The translations under genes and the position numbers were made by a program. Below are positions 8,776-17,186 of a DNA stretch of 22,435 bases, piece after piece (positions within the stretch are counted from its first letter, which is position 1; every line of letters begins with the position of its first letter). The notes below the pieces were generated by a model. It searched no databases. It had not been told where the DNA came from and saw only the letters and a list, made by a program, of their open reading frames with translations. Source of the stretch: Hypsibius dujardini (Eukaryota; Tardigrada; Eutardigrada; Parachela; Hypsibiidae); the NCBI GenBank assembly GCA_001579985.1, contig LRSR01007226.1:1-22435 (forward strand), written 5' to 3'.

Positions 8776-11700
8776 GTACGTAGACGCTATTAGGTCTGTT
8801 CGGAGCCAACTCATAACTTTATGTCTTATCCTTAACTATAAGTTAGCGTTAACGTATGGCGCTTGATTTGTGTGTTCGGCGACTAACCATATCAAAACAT
8901 TAAGTTATCAGCTGATCTTAAAGATCCCAAAATACAGGTTACTAAGCAAATCAATTATAAAAATGTAATGAATTCTAAAATATAATCAATTTAAAGATAA
9001 AACTGATGATTGATCTGGCATGGATAGTGCGCAAACCGCAAGTACGAACAACAATAATAAAGCGAAAAACCAAGCTATTGATAGATTGATTGATTGCATT
9101 TACAGCTAATTCAAGCTGGAAACCAGCACTCGATCGATTGATTGCGCCTACAGCTAATTCAAGTGAGAAACCAAGGCTCGATCGATTGATTGATTGATGT
9201 ACAATTGATTAAAACTCCAAATTAGCGACTGAATGTCTCGCAATCAATAATATTCCACTACCTCGAGTAGTTAATCTGAATCCAGATACAAAATCATCCC
9301 AAGCATGCAATGATTTACGACAAGAAACACGACGGCACAGCCAGTTTAAAATTCCGCCATGTGGCGGAGCGGACGTCCGCTACTGTCAGCGGGGCGGCTA
9401 TCCAACGTTGAAAAAGTGCCCCTCGGAAAATAGACCGCTGAACGAGAATCAGAATGTTCCACCCATTCCCAATAGCACCAGAAAATCAAAAAATGAATTT
9501 CCTTCCCAAATATGTATCGTCGTAAAGTTAATTGGCAGCGGGGATGTGTGTAAACAATTTCAAAGGGGCCTTCCTTAAACTTGATTTTTAAAGATGAGGG
9601 TTATTGTGACCAAAACTCCAAGTCGATACCACGCCCCTTTTCGTGACATCACATGGACTTAAGGATAAGAGTTAAGGTTATGTATCGCTCCGAACAGACC
9701 TTATTTAAAGGTGGGCCGCCCAAACATCTCGTAATACTAAATCTTGTCTAAAGGCTGCTTGGAGTTAAACTATGTAAATCAATTGGCGAGAGGTTGGGAT
9801 ATACTACTGCTCACAACGTAAGTGTCTGTCTGTCTATCTGATTACCACAGAATCGCAAAGCAGCCTTATTTCTATAACATTGAGGAAATATCCTCAGCGT
9901 CAGTATTGAATCCACAATCCGGGCATATGCCTCTGCTGCATCGACATGGATATCAACGTCTTACTATCCGTCGAATTGTGGAGATTTTTACCGGCAGTTT
10001 TTGCTTCGAAATAACTGGACCACCATCTCCCTTATTCTCGATATCGATACGAATGGACCGCCCATTTACACGACCTTAGCCATGACCACAGCTAATGAAT
10101 TGAAAGAACAAAGTTTTAATTTAACTATTTGGACCCGACAGTCGCAGAAGTCCGCTGAAATCACTGCCGAAATAGACGCCATGCTCCTCACCGTTCGAAC
10201 TTTTTGCCGAGGCAAGTTTCAATTCTCCCTCAAAGGATGCAACTAACGGTTATTTTATTATTAAAAAGGACGGGGAGATTCGCCTAAAAGGGCAGTTAAT
10301 CAGGGGAGGGTCAATTGTTTTATGAATAAAAATTGAAAATCGCCCTCCCCCTCAACAGCAGCCCTAATTAAGTAAGGGTTCGCCCTAGTGGCCCCCGTTA
10401 CGCCTCTGATTCGCACCTGTAGCAAAATTATTATCAAATATGCTGTATACCAGTCTTACGTCGAAATTCAATCCCCATGGCCCGACCCGAAACTCAACAC
10501 GGTCAGCTGAGCCCGAAAAACCCGAACCGAAATTTTTCAATGTGCCCGAACTCATCCCGAACCCGAACCCGAACCGAAAATTTGAAAGAGATCATTCACC
10601 GAAAAACATCATATTAACCAGTAGTTTCAGAAATCTTGCGCTTCTGGTCAATGTTACAGAAGGACTTGTTAATATTACATAACAACAGCTTCTCAAAGGA
10701 TCGGTCGGTGGAACTCAGTCTACGGTCACTCAACAGAATTCCGACAACACTGAAGACACGCTCAATACCAGCAGTCGTCGTCGCATCTCCCGCGCCAGTG
10801 ACGCCAGGTGCACGTATTTTTTCTTGTAGATACGAAAAAAGTCTAGTGGATTCCAATCTGCGTCGTCGATCGGTAAAGATCGGTCAGACAAATACGCCTC
10901 CAACTCAACTTGGACGGACAGCTAATCCATCTGGGTATACGCTTCGGCAACCGGATCGGAGTCGCGCCCCAAGAAGTTAAGGGGTGAATGGGCAGAGATT
11001 GCTGTCACTATTATTGAGAGTTTGGAGAGACTAGGCAGGACAATGGGAATCATGAGACGGCGCATCAATTCACAAACTTCCTTCTCTTTCGCCGAGTGCT
11101 CGCCATTCGTTCCAGCTCTACACCCAGTCCACCTTACGATTAGGATCGAGGAAAGTAGCTGCCATCTACAACGGGTCTGACTCCATTCCGTCTAGTCGGT
11201 CGTTCAGCTCCATCAACAAATCATTTGCGTACCGCATCAGCGATTCTGGATCATGCAGATGCTGAAGAAAGTTGTGCATTGTAAGCGACAAACGAGACGG
11301 ACTGTCACGTGACACGGTCTTTCAACTGAGGTGGCCTTAAGTGCAAATTTCCACAAGTCCACAAGTCCACAATTAAGTCCAGAAGTCCAAATGCCATCGT
11401 ACAATATTCCACTCCATAATCTAAGTGGAGTGGTTGAAAAACAGCGCGCTCCAGTCAAACATTCCCGAACCCGCCCGAAAATTAATTTTCCCGACATTTC
11501 CGGACCCGACATTCGTTTTTCCCGAACCGAAAGCCAAAATCTTTTTTCGGGTTTCGGGAAATTTTCGGGATTTTTCGGGCCCGAAAAATTTCGGTGTACG
11601 ACTGCTGTACACTTGTCTAAAGAACGGATAATAGCACATTATTTAATTCATACTGTTATAAAATTGTAAATCTGTAACTAATTATCACATCGACATTAAT

Positions 11701-14700
11701 TCCAGTTGTCTGTTTGTATAATTCAAATAACTTCTATTTGCGGGATCCAGTTGTCCTACACTTTGGGACAGCTTCTGCACTACGCCATCTGCTCGTAAGT
11801 ATCAAACTTACCATATGCGTGAAGACTGTAGATTACTGTAAAGTACTCTAGTACAATTAACGGGCGATTTAGAAACGGAATAACATTTCAAGCATTTCAG
11901 GAGCGTGCATCCAAACTTGACATGACGAATGAACATTACGTGAGCATTGTCAATTGATTTTCAGAGGGGTATTTCAAAATGGCTCCACATGTTTTCTGAA
12001 TTAATTCAATACTTCATTGACAAATCTCCGAGAACTTGTTTACGGAGAACGGGAACGTGGTAATGAGCAGCCATGTTCTAATATTTGTTGGTTTGGTTTG
12101 AAAATTGATTTTTTTTACTGGTAGGAAATTTACTTTGCAAATGTACATTTCCCACTTTTCGAAAATCCTCTTTCGCAGACAGTTAAAAGTTCCACAAACG
12201 ATCACTAATCGAAATCCACGCTGAGATGGATGGCAACATCCTATATCCTATTTCCCCTGCGGATTTTCGGGTCGTCTAATTTGGCTCTTGTTATGCACTG
12301 ACTGATTGATTTTTCACAACAATCAGGGGGGTGGGTGGGTCTAACTGTTGATACATTTTGATTACGATTTGGAGGGTGGGTAGCAGCTATGATTACTGTG
12401 TATTACAAGGGTGAGTGGGTGGGTGAAAAGGGCCAATTCAAGTCCTGAGATTTGAACAGTCACGTGAGTTTATTTCTTTCGAGCCGTTTGCTCGGAGCCG
12501 GCCATTGCTCGTTTGGAGTTTGAAACAGTAAAGTAGAAACTGAACTGTGACATCGTTTGAATCTCAGGACTTCCATTGTACGTAATATGTGAAAAGCCCC
12601 TCACTTGATTTGTTTTTCATTGTAAAAATGTCGATTTTTCGAAATGCACTAGATACAGTTATTTTAACACTATCATATCTCAAATTTCATTTGAAATCGA
12701 AGGGCGTTTACCAAATATTTTTCGGATGTAAGGGGGAGGAGCCATGAGCAGTTTTTCGAAAGGGTTGAAAATTCCAGTGAAATTTTCCTGCGTTGGTAGC
12801 TCCGCCCCCTGGTGTCAAAAAATATATGGATAATGCCAATGAGTTTCCAATTACATTTGAAATGTAAAAAAAAATATTGGATTTAGATGAATCGCCATTT
12901 TTACAGTGAAAATCAAAAAACCCGAAATACTTTATTCCAGTGTTTTCATAAATTTGAAATTTTGCCAAAAAAAATTTGATATCTTTGTCGATGAAATAAT
13001 TTTTATAACTCATTAATATTGAATTTATTTAGAAAGCAAATTGGAATTGTTTTAAAATCCCCCTCTGGAAGTCACCTCAAGTTGGTCAGACTTATTTCGT
13101 GCGTTTTCAGTTTCGATCAATTTCGAAAAACACATGTCTTGGTTTGTAGGTTTTCATAGCCACCAGACCGTTTTCACACAGTATGTTCGGCACATTTTCC
13201 TGGCAAGAACTCCAGCAAGATGACAAGGTATTCATCCGCTCTAAAACTGAAACAACCCACTTCCCTCTAGGATCGGGCTAAGGAATGTTTAACTAATTCA
13301 CCTAATCATTTCTATACTATCCTGAAATTGAACCAACATTTGTATTAATTGATTTTGCAGCTTTTGTCTTTTTTCATTTGTGAAGCAAATAAATGTACAG
13401 CATAATTAATAAATTACTACATATTTGCGTAATATGAAAAATATTATTTAGCTTTGTCAGTTCATAATAGAACAGAACTTAAAGGCTTGGTTAGTAAAGG
13501 TAAGGACGATAAAAAAATTTTCAATTTGTTGACGTTTGTTTAGCAGAGCGAAAAAACGAATGACGTGGAAAGAAACCAGGGGCTCTAGCATGAGAGGTCC
13601 TGGTTCTGACCTATAAGCACACTAAACGAGCCTCTGTATTAAAGGACCCAAGTATTGGGTCATTCTGATTGGCTGAAATTTTGTTATAGGCAATTCGAAC
13701 TGCGTATCAGTCGGTTATACTGATACAAATCATCTACCTGGAAGAGACTCAACAAGCTCAACGCACAACCGAAACGTGGAGAAAATTGTCAAATGCCAGC
13801 AACCTGACAACTCCAAGAGAACTGGTACCTGGCTAGAATAATTTCGCTTCCCACGAATTTTGCAAGTTTGAGCAGAATTAAAAATTCACTCTTAATCGTA
13901 GCCTCTGGTCTTTCTGGAAAGCACCCACAACGCTTTCCAAATGCTAGAGCAAGTACGTGTGGCTCACGTCGCCGTGTTGCTGAAATGTATTACATTTAAA
14001 GTGAAAATTGCAAATATAAATCGTAGGTGATGTCAGGCCTGACAAAATTTGGAGACTTGAATCCATCCAGCCTCCAGAGTGGCCGCTGGCTTGCAAAACA
14101 CTTTTTCGGTAGAGCTTTCAGTCTGGATCTGGGCAATGTCACGCTGAATTCTCAAGGGGTGCGAAGGAGCACCACAGCGGTGCAGCAGATGAACAACGAC
14201 TCCGGTCAGATGGAGGTATGTATAGTGGTCCCCTTATTACCGGAAAATCGGCAATGCTTTTGTGACAAACTTTGACAAGCCCCCGCGCGGAGAGTGCACG
14301 CACATATTAGTGAAAAAAAATGTGTAACTCTAGATTATCCAAAATTCTACGGGCTATGAAATATTTCTTTATAAGTATTCTAGGCCTTGAAACTCATCTC
14401 AGCCTCGCCTTGAATCTTTTTGTGGACCCGGTTGAAATTGTGCGTGACCCAGCACAATATAAAAGTTTTTGTTGTTGAAAATTTGAAACTTTTGTTTGTT
14501 TGCTTATTCGTTGCGTATTCCTATTCAAAACAGGATTTGAATTTTTGGAATAAACTTAATTTGGGGAGCATACGAGGGTGTGGCCTAGGCCATTATTGAG
14601 ATTGGGTCTGTCACACATTTTTTTCCGCCATTTTCTATCGGGGGGGGGGGGTCGGGGCGTAGTTAGAATTTCACTTCTTTGCCTGTAGTGGATGCTCACT

Positions 14701-15876
14701 ACTTTTTTAAATAATTTAATTGAATAACTTAATTAAATTACATTCAACGTACAATCTATTTACAAGTAAATATTTTTTATTTCATGTTTGAAAACAAAAT
14801 TTTCCGCATTTAAAGACGTTTTTAAAGTGACTGTTCATGGGATTTTAAAAAAATTTGCAACGTTATAAAATATATTGTGTAAATTTTCAGATTAGTGTTT
14901 GCTACCCGCGATAGAGTAAAAATTTATTTTATATAAGATCAGCAACCGTTTATCGAACATAGAAGGTATTTTGGCATAACATTTGAATGAAATTAATGGA
15001 TCCCCGCAGCGTGAGCACTGTTTTCCTTACGGTTATGTTTTTCGTATAGACTGTGATGATCGCGCATGAACGAGGCGACTATGCATACAACTGGAAGACC
15101 TTGAGGCCAGGAAATTGGTACGGAAACGCCCACTTTCCTCCAAACGAACCATTCTGTGGATTCATGGGACTGAAATCAATCTGTGACACTCGGGGTAAGA
15201 AGACGCGGGAAGTTATACAATAACGATACCCATAAAGGCTCCCTACAGGTCGGAATCAGAAATCCTCATTCTAGCGCCAAGGGGGTGGGCAAATTTTCTT
15301 TTTCTCAAAAACTGAGCACAAAATTGGGCGTCTTGTCACTAATTATTTTAAAACTTTTTGGGGTCTGGGGGTCTAATTTCCAGGGGCCCCGGGATTTCAA
15401 AAGGTGTTCAAAAACACTATCAAATTTGGACCTGGTTCAAAATTATCAGAAGCAAGAGGCCGAATTTTGGTGCAATCTTGAAAAAAATGCATTTTACCTC
15501 TTTGCCCACCCCCTGGCCCTACCGTGAGGGGTCCTGATTCCGATCTGTAGGGACCCTAAACGAGTCTCTGACGATACCAATACGCTTACCGATTCCACCT
15601 TCACAGACATCCAGCGCAAGACTATCGTCTTGTCTGTTTGCGTGGTACTCTCACTGCTCCTTTGCTCAATCATCGTGGGAACACTAGTGACACGGTTCGA
15701 GTTTGAGCGTGATTTTAAAACAGACTAAAACAGTGCAAAAAAGAATTATTAAGTAAGCATGTCGTATATCTTTGTCTGCAGGAAAATCCTGGCGAAACAA
15801 TCCAGAAAATGGTGGCTCATCAAAGACGGCATCCAAATCTCTGCCAATTATCAACTTCCCATGTGATTTGGACTAA
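8439..15876 (+). CDS. ANF-receptor-domain single-pass receptor (natriuretic peptide clearance receptor-like), gene A
   Basis: Exons read here: 8439-8775, 9754-9817, 9898-10211, 11751-11794, 11901-11939, 13150-13227, 13271-(end uncertain), 13461-13499, 13690-13824, 14027-14215, 15050-15194, 15607-15708, 15782-15876. Exon phases agree except around the seventh. The product (about 530-550 residues) has a signal peptide, an ANF-receptor (type I periplasmic-binding-like) ectodomain, and the juxtamembrane NWKTLRPGNW...PNEPFCGF...C pattern shared with natriuretic peptide receptors and receptor guanylate cyclases. A membrane helix (KTIVLSVCVVLSLLLCSIIV) and a ~30-residue tail follow. Ectodomain blocks include VPVIITPGC, TSYYPSNCGDF, NNWTTISLILDID, LDMTNEHYVFIA and FGTFSWQ. 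No kinase-homology or cyclase exon precedes the polyadenylation signals. It may bind a peptide ligand at the cell surface; the ligand is unknown. Alternative: a receptor guanylate cyclase that lost its 3' exons. Confidence 0.82.
8793..9700. mobile_element. 908-bp non-autonomous PIF/Harbinger (Tourist)-like element
   Basis: Perfect terminal inverted repeats GGTCTGTTCGGAGC (8793-8806) and GCTCCGAACAGACC (9687-9700) are flanked on both sides by TTA (8790-8792, 9701-9703). Subterminal similarity continues inward about 30 bp more (CTTATCCTTAA on both ends). A 3-bp TTA/TAA duplication and GG-starting ends are typical of PIF/Harbinger elements. No transposase frame is inside, so it would depend on an enzyme encoded elsewhere. 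The superfamily assignment rests on ends and target duplication only. Confidence 0.8.
9064..9200 (+). repeat. ~50-bp tandem repeat inside the Harbinger-like element
   Basis: About 2.3 units of a ~50-bp sequence: GATTGATTG, then ACAGCTAATTCAAG, then GAAACCA, then CTCGATC, repeating into GATTGATTGATTGATG. The repeat carries the genome-wide TTGATTG motif seen elsewhere in the window. Confidence 0.75.
9754..9817 (+). CDS. Receptor A exon 2
   Basis: 64 nt. Continues VPVIITPG-CLELNYVNQLARGWDILLLT, the conserved 'GC...vaqlA..W..l.lt' step of ANF-receptor domains. Acceptor AAAG, donor AAC|GTAAGT. The paralogous exon (22293-22356) is also 64 nt and differs by one residue of 20 (G/D). Confidence 0.92.
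9898..10211 (+). CDS. Receptor A exon 3: central ANF-receptor domain
   Basis: Acceptor ATCCTCAG|C. In phase with exon 2 it reads LLLTTVSIESTIR..., then TWISTSYYPSNCGDFYRQFL, NNWTTISLILDID and a helix-rich block ending TFCR. This is the conserved 'ypt..rt.yp...f......NWt.v.li.d' region. The donor is CGAG|GCAAGT, a GC donor; the frame continues VVLHFGTASALRHLL in exon 4, which confirms it. An upstream CACAG acceptor (9850) aligns with gene B, but its frame would need a frameshift to reach the conserved block. Confidence 0.82.
10484..10585 (+). repeat. Left subterminal CCCGAA array of the hAT element
   Basis: Repeated CCCGAA/CCCGACC/CCGAACC motifs, tightest at 10553-10577 (CCCGAACCCGAACCCGAACC). 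The matching array lies at the other end. hAT transposases are known to bind subterminal repeats; binding here is inference. Confidence 0.7.
10614..11320 (-). pseudogene. hAT transposase C-terminal fragment (broken)
   Basis: Read from high to low coordinates. The first block (about 11316-11180) has MHNFLQHLHDPESLMRY, then LLMELNDRLDGMESDPL and a stop, then MAATFLDPNRKVDWV, matching the hAT 'yl.AtfLDPryK' region. Further stops and loss of similarity follow. The last block (10856-10620) is the C-terminal dimerisation domain: TTAGIERVFSVVGILLSDRR, then STDRSFEKLLLCNINKSF. The N-terminal zinc finger and most of the catalytic core are absent. Confidence 0.82.
11461..11590 (+). repeat. Right subterminal CCCGAA/TTCGGG array of the hAT element
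   Basis: CCCGAA and its complement TTCGGG occur repeatedly in both orientations, ending GGGCCCGAAAAATTTCGG just inside the right terminal repeat. It makes several overlapping spurious open frames. Confidence 0.7.
11751..11794 (+). CDS. Receptor A exon 4
   Basis: 44 nt: G-TT completes Val, then VLHFGTASALRHLL, the 'rvivl....a.lr.ll' strand-helix unit of ANF-receptor domains. Acceptor ATCCAG, donor CTC|GTAAGT, ending in phase 0. Confidence 0.85.
11901..11939 (+). CDS. Receptor A exon 5 (13 codons)
   Basis: 39 nt, phase 0 to 0: ERASKLDMTNEHY, the 'a..lgmt.gdY' turn that precedes VFI. Acceptor CATTTCAG, donor TAC|GTGAGC. Confidence 0.85.
11940..13149 (+). other. Receptor A intron 5 (1210 bp)
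   Basis: AT-rich GT-AG intron. It contains a foldback at 12440-12572 and GGGTGGGTGGG-like runs near 12328-12423. No coding sequence was recognised; the minus-strand frame 13013-12708 is low-complexity. Confidence 0.75.
12440..12572. repeat. 133-bp foldback
   Basis: A perfect 13-bp inverted repeat AAGTCCTGAGATT (12440-12452) / AATCTCAGGACTT (12560-12572), with imperfect pairing continuing inward through GTCAC/GTGAC. Possibly a small MITE. No clear target duplication was identified. Confidence 0.6.
13150..13227 (+). CDS. Receptor A exon 6
   Basis: 26 codons, phase 0: VFIATRPFSHSMFGTFSWQE, then LQQDDK. This matches the 'YVFi.v..f......g.fsW......d' region. Acceptor TTTGTAG, donor AAG|GTATTC. 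The following intron is only 43 nt (13228-13270). Confidence 0.85.
13271..13286 (+). CDS. Receptor A exon 7 (3' end uncertain)
   Basis: After acceptor CCCTCTAG the frame reads DRAKE, completing the DDK-DRAKE 'd..a..a' step of the family. The open frame continues to a TAA at 13346-13348, but I could not find a donor that keeps phase with the next recognisable exon. The end given is the last base before the first GT and is a placeholder. Confidence 0.45.
13461..13499 (+). CDS. Receptor A exon 8 (tentative, 13 codons)
   Basis: Acceptor TTTGTCAG, strong donor AAAG|GTAAGG, phase 0 to 0, reading FIIEQNLKAWLVK. It fits the expected position before the conserved helix of exon 9, but the sequence itself is not diagnostic. 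Confidence 0.45.
13576..13636 (+). repeat. ~60-bp dispersed repeat, copy 1
   Basis: Similar to 15512-15570: both read GAGRGGTCCTG(G/A)TTC, then CTAAACGAGYCTCTG. They lie in different introns of the same gene. Confidence 0.6.
13690..13824 (+). CDS. Receptor A exon 9
   Basis: 45 codons, phase 0 to 0: AIRTAYQSVILIQIIYLEET, then NASNLTTPREL. It corresponds to the 'a..yDavlLya.al.et' helix. One NLT sequon is present. Acceptor TTATAG, weak donor CTG|GTACCT. Confidence 0.7.
14027..14215 (+). CDS. Receptor A exon 10
   Basis: 63 codons, phase 0 to 0: VMSGLTKFGDLNP, then LAKHFFGRAFSLDLGNVTLN, then NNDSGQME. This is the 'f.G..G.v.ld..G.r......n...g' end of the ANF-receptor domain. Acceptor TCGTAG, donor GAG|GTATGT. 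Confidence 0.85.
14216..15049 (+). other. Receptor A intron 10 (834 bp)
   Basis: AT-rich, with a G homopolymer at about 14640-14651. No element or coding content was recognised. Confidence 0.75.
15050..15194 (+). CDS. Receptor A exon 11: juxtamembrane ectodomain
   Basis: 48 codons plus one base: TVMIAHERGDYAYNWKTLRP, then PPNEPFCGFMGLKSIC. The W...P...PP...P.CGF...C pattern matches the extracellular juxtamembrane hinge of natriuretic peptide receptors and receptor guanylate cyclases. Acceptor TATAG, donor G|GTAAGA. Confidence 0.88.
15512..15570 (+). repeat. ~60-bp dispersed repeat, copy 2
   Basis: Paired with 13576-13636; lies in intron 11 upstream of the transmembrane exon. Confidence 0.6.
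15607..15708 (+). CDS. Receptor A exon 12: transmembrane helix
   Basis: Acceptor TTCACAG|AC, in phase with exon 11. Reads DIQRK, then the hydrophobic TIVLSVCVVLSLLLCSIIVG, then TLVTRFEFE. A basic/aromatic stop-transfer after the helix is typical. The donor chosen is GAGC|GTGATT. If unspliced, the frame reads nine more codons to a TAA at 15726-15728 (counting the stop). Confidence 0.8.
15782..15876 (+). CDS. Receptor A exon 13: short cytoplasmic tail and stop
   Basis: Acceptor TTTGTCTGCAG is strong. In phase with the GAGC donor it reads RKSWRNNPENGGSSKT..., ending PCDLD and TAA (15874-15876). A different donor (CACACG|GTTCGA) would give KILAKQSRKWWLIKDGIQIS and a TGA at 15864-15866. Either way the tail is about 30 residues with no kinase-like domain. 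Confidence 0.6.
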
Positions 15877-16435
15877 TCTTATCACGCCAAGGAAACCGTT
15901 TTTGTTCGCTTTCATTTAACTTAATCTAAAGCAATTCTGTACACGTACAACTGTGACAAGGTTACTTTATGGGTCGCTGTTTTGGGTTTTGGCGAGCTGT
16001 GTGGGACGTTTGATATTTATTTTTTTCCAAGGCGCCGTTGAACGGCTTACCGAAAACAAAAATTGTGCCACAGAGTGTCAAATATTATCAGTCACTCATT
16101 TATGAGTTTTGCTACAAACATTTAAAATTTTGATTTGCAGGTCAGAGGGCGTGCGCACAGTCAATTATGGTGAATGACCCACTCAATTGAAAAATGGAAG
16201 AACCACCCTCTCAATTGTCCTAGTTGATAGCTTTTTCTGTATGTTTAAATTAGATTAGTAGCTTTAAAAAACTCTAGTTTTTTTAGGGGTTTGGATTTTA
16301 ATTAGTATATTAAAAATAGTAATTAGAATAATGCCAAGCTTTCAAATCGAAATGCTAGATTTAGTTTTAGTGTTTCGCTATTATTATTATGCATTCAGTG
16401 TTTTCGTCCATTTTAATGTTAAGATTGTTAATACA

Positions 16436-16450
16436 AATAAAAATAATAAA
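16436..16450 (+). promoter_or_regulatory. Polyadenylation signals for receptor A
   Basis: Two AATAAA hexamers (16436-16441 and 16445-16450) lie about 560 bp after the stop codon; another is at 16540-16545. They are in the right place and strand to end gene A. AT-rich context makes chance hexamers possible. Confidence 0.5.
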
Positions 16451-16550
16451 AATCATTTCAAATCTATTTTAATATATTAAAATATACGGCTAACATTTAA
16501 TATTGAAAAAAGATTACAGTAATTGGAAGTCTTTCCAGAAATAAAGTCCT

Positions 16551-17183
16551 CAGGCGGTACACCGTTTCTATTTGGGAGTGCGAGAATAGTCAAAGTCTAC
16601 ACAAAAAGATTGCCTGATAAGGGAAGAAAGTCTCTTCCTCTCCTGGTTAGTCGGAAAGAAAAGTGAAAGTGCGCGCGAAAAGAACGAAATTTGGAGTTTG
16701 TTGACCGCAGACGAAGAGAGTGCGCTAACCTTCAACTTCAACACGCGGAATCGGCCCGGAAAAGTAGAGCAACGGTTTTGTGCTTAGAACAACGACAGGA
16801 GATGACAGTCTCTCGAGAAGGTGTCGTGTCCGAACTAAACTATTGACACTTCGGCCACGGACGTCTGAGTACCAACGAACATCCCATGAAGCATTAGTCA
16901 ACAGTCGAGAATTAAGCTTTACAGTCGCGTTTGCGGAGATTTCGTTGATTTTGACATTGGACGGCTTTCAGAAAACTTTTCAGCAGCCTCATACGTTATA
17001 TCCCAACATATCGGTAGTGGTGCGCATCAATCGAGCAAACGACTGAATGATTTTTCTTCCGTAATAATCACACAAAATAATTGTATAATCTTGAGCCCTT
17101 TAAGCTGATAACTCTTGACTGGTTCCTGCCTGAATACAGTCTGTTTTGACTACATTCACAGGGTGGAATTCAGTCAAAACGGC
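16551..17183 (+). other. Unassigned stretch with an 88-codon open frame
   Basis: The sequence is less AT-rich than its surroundings. A plus-strand open frame 16780-17046 begins at TTG, includes an ATG-less leader, and has a hydrophobic patch (FAEISLILTLDG). I recognise no family. It could be a 5' exon of another gene, an old element or noncoding. Confidence 0.25.
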
Positions 17184-17186
17184 TGA

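Larger units (their letters stand above)
8776..9753 (+). other. Receptor A intron 1 (978 bp, expanded by transposon)
   Basis: Donor GTACGT, acceptor CTAAAG. Without the 908-bp element and one TTA duplication it would be 67 bp, close to the 60-bp intron 1 of gene B. Confidence 0.85.
10451..11604. mobile_element. 1154-bp degenerate hAT transposon
   Basis: Ends CAGTCTTACGTCGAAATT (10451-10468) and the complement of CAGTCGTACACCGAAATT (11587-11604) are inverted repeats (15 of 18). They are flanked by 8-bp near-duplications CTGTATAC (10443-10450) and CTGTACAC (11605-11612). CAG-starting ends and an 8-bp target duplication are hAT hallmarks. The interior carries a broken transposase C-terminus on the minus strand. 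The length is far below an autonomous element, so it is internally deleted. One mismatch in the duplication and mutated coding sequence indicate an old insertion. Confidence 0.85.
10212..11750 (+). other. Receptor A intron 3 (1539 bp, GC-AG, contains hAT relic)
   Basis: Bounded by GCAAGT and GATCCAG. The hAT relic at 10451-11604 accounts for most of its length; without it the intron would be about 380 bp. Confidence 0.8.

Noticed and set aside
9822-10079. 85-codon frame overlapping receptor A exon 3
   Set aside because: Its first part could follow the 9850 acceptor, but it leaves the conserved frame; the TSYYPSNCGDF...NNWTTISL frame is the family match.
10440-10682. Pro/Asn/Glu-rich protein (NPNPNRK...)
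   Set aside because: Translation of the CCCGAA subterminal array of the hAT element.
15183-15527. 114-codon frame after the juxtamembrane exon
   Set aside because: Overlaps the end of exon 11 in a different frame and lies otherwise in intron 11. No similarity to receptor cytoplasmic domains.
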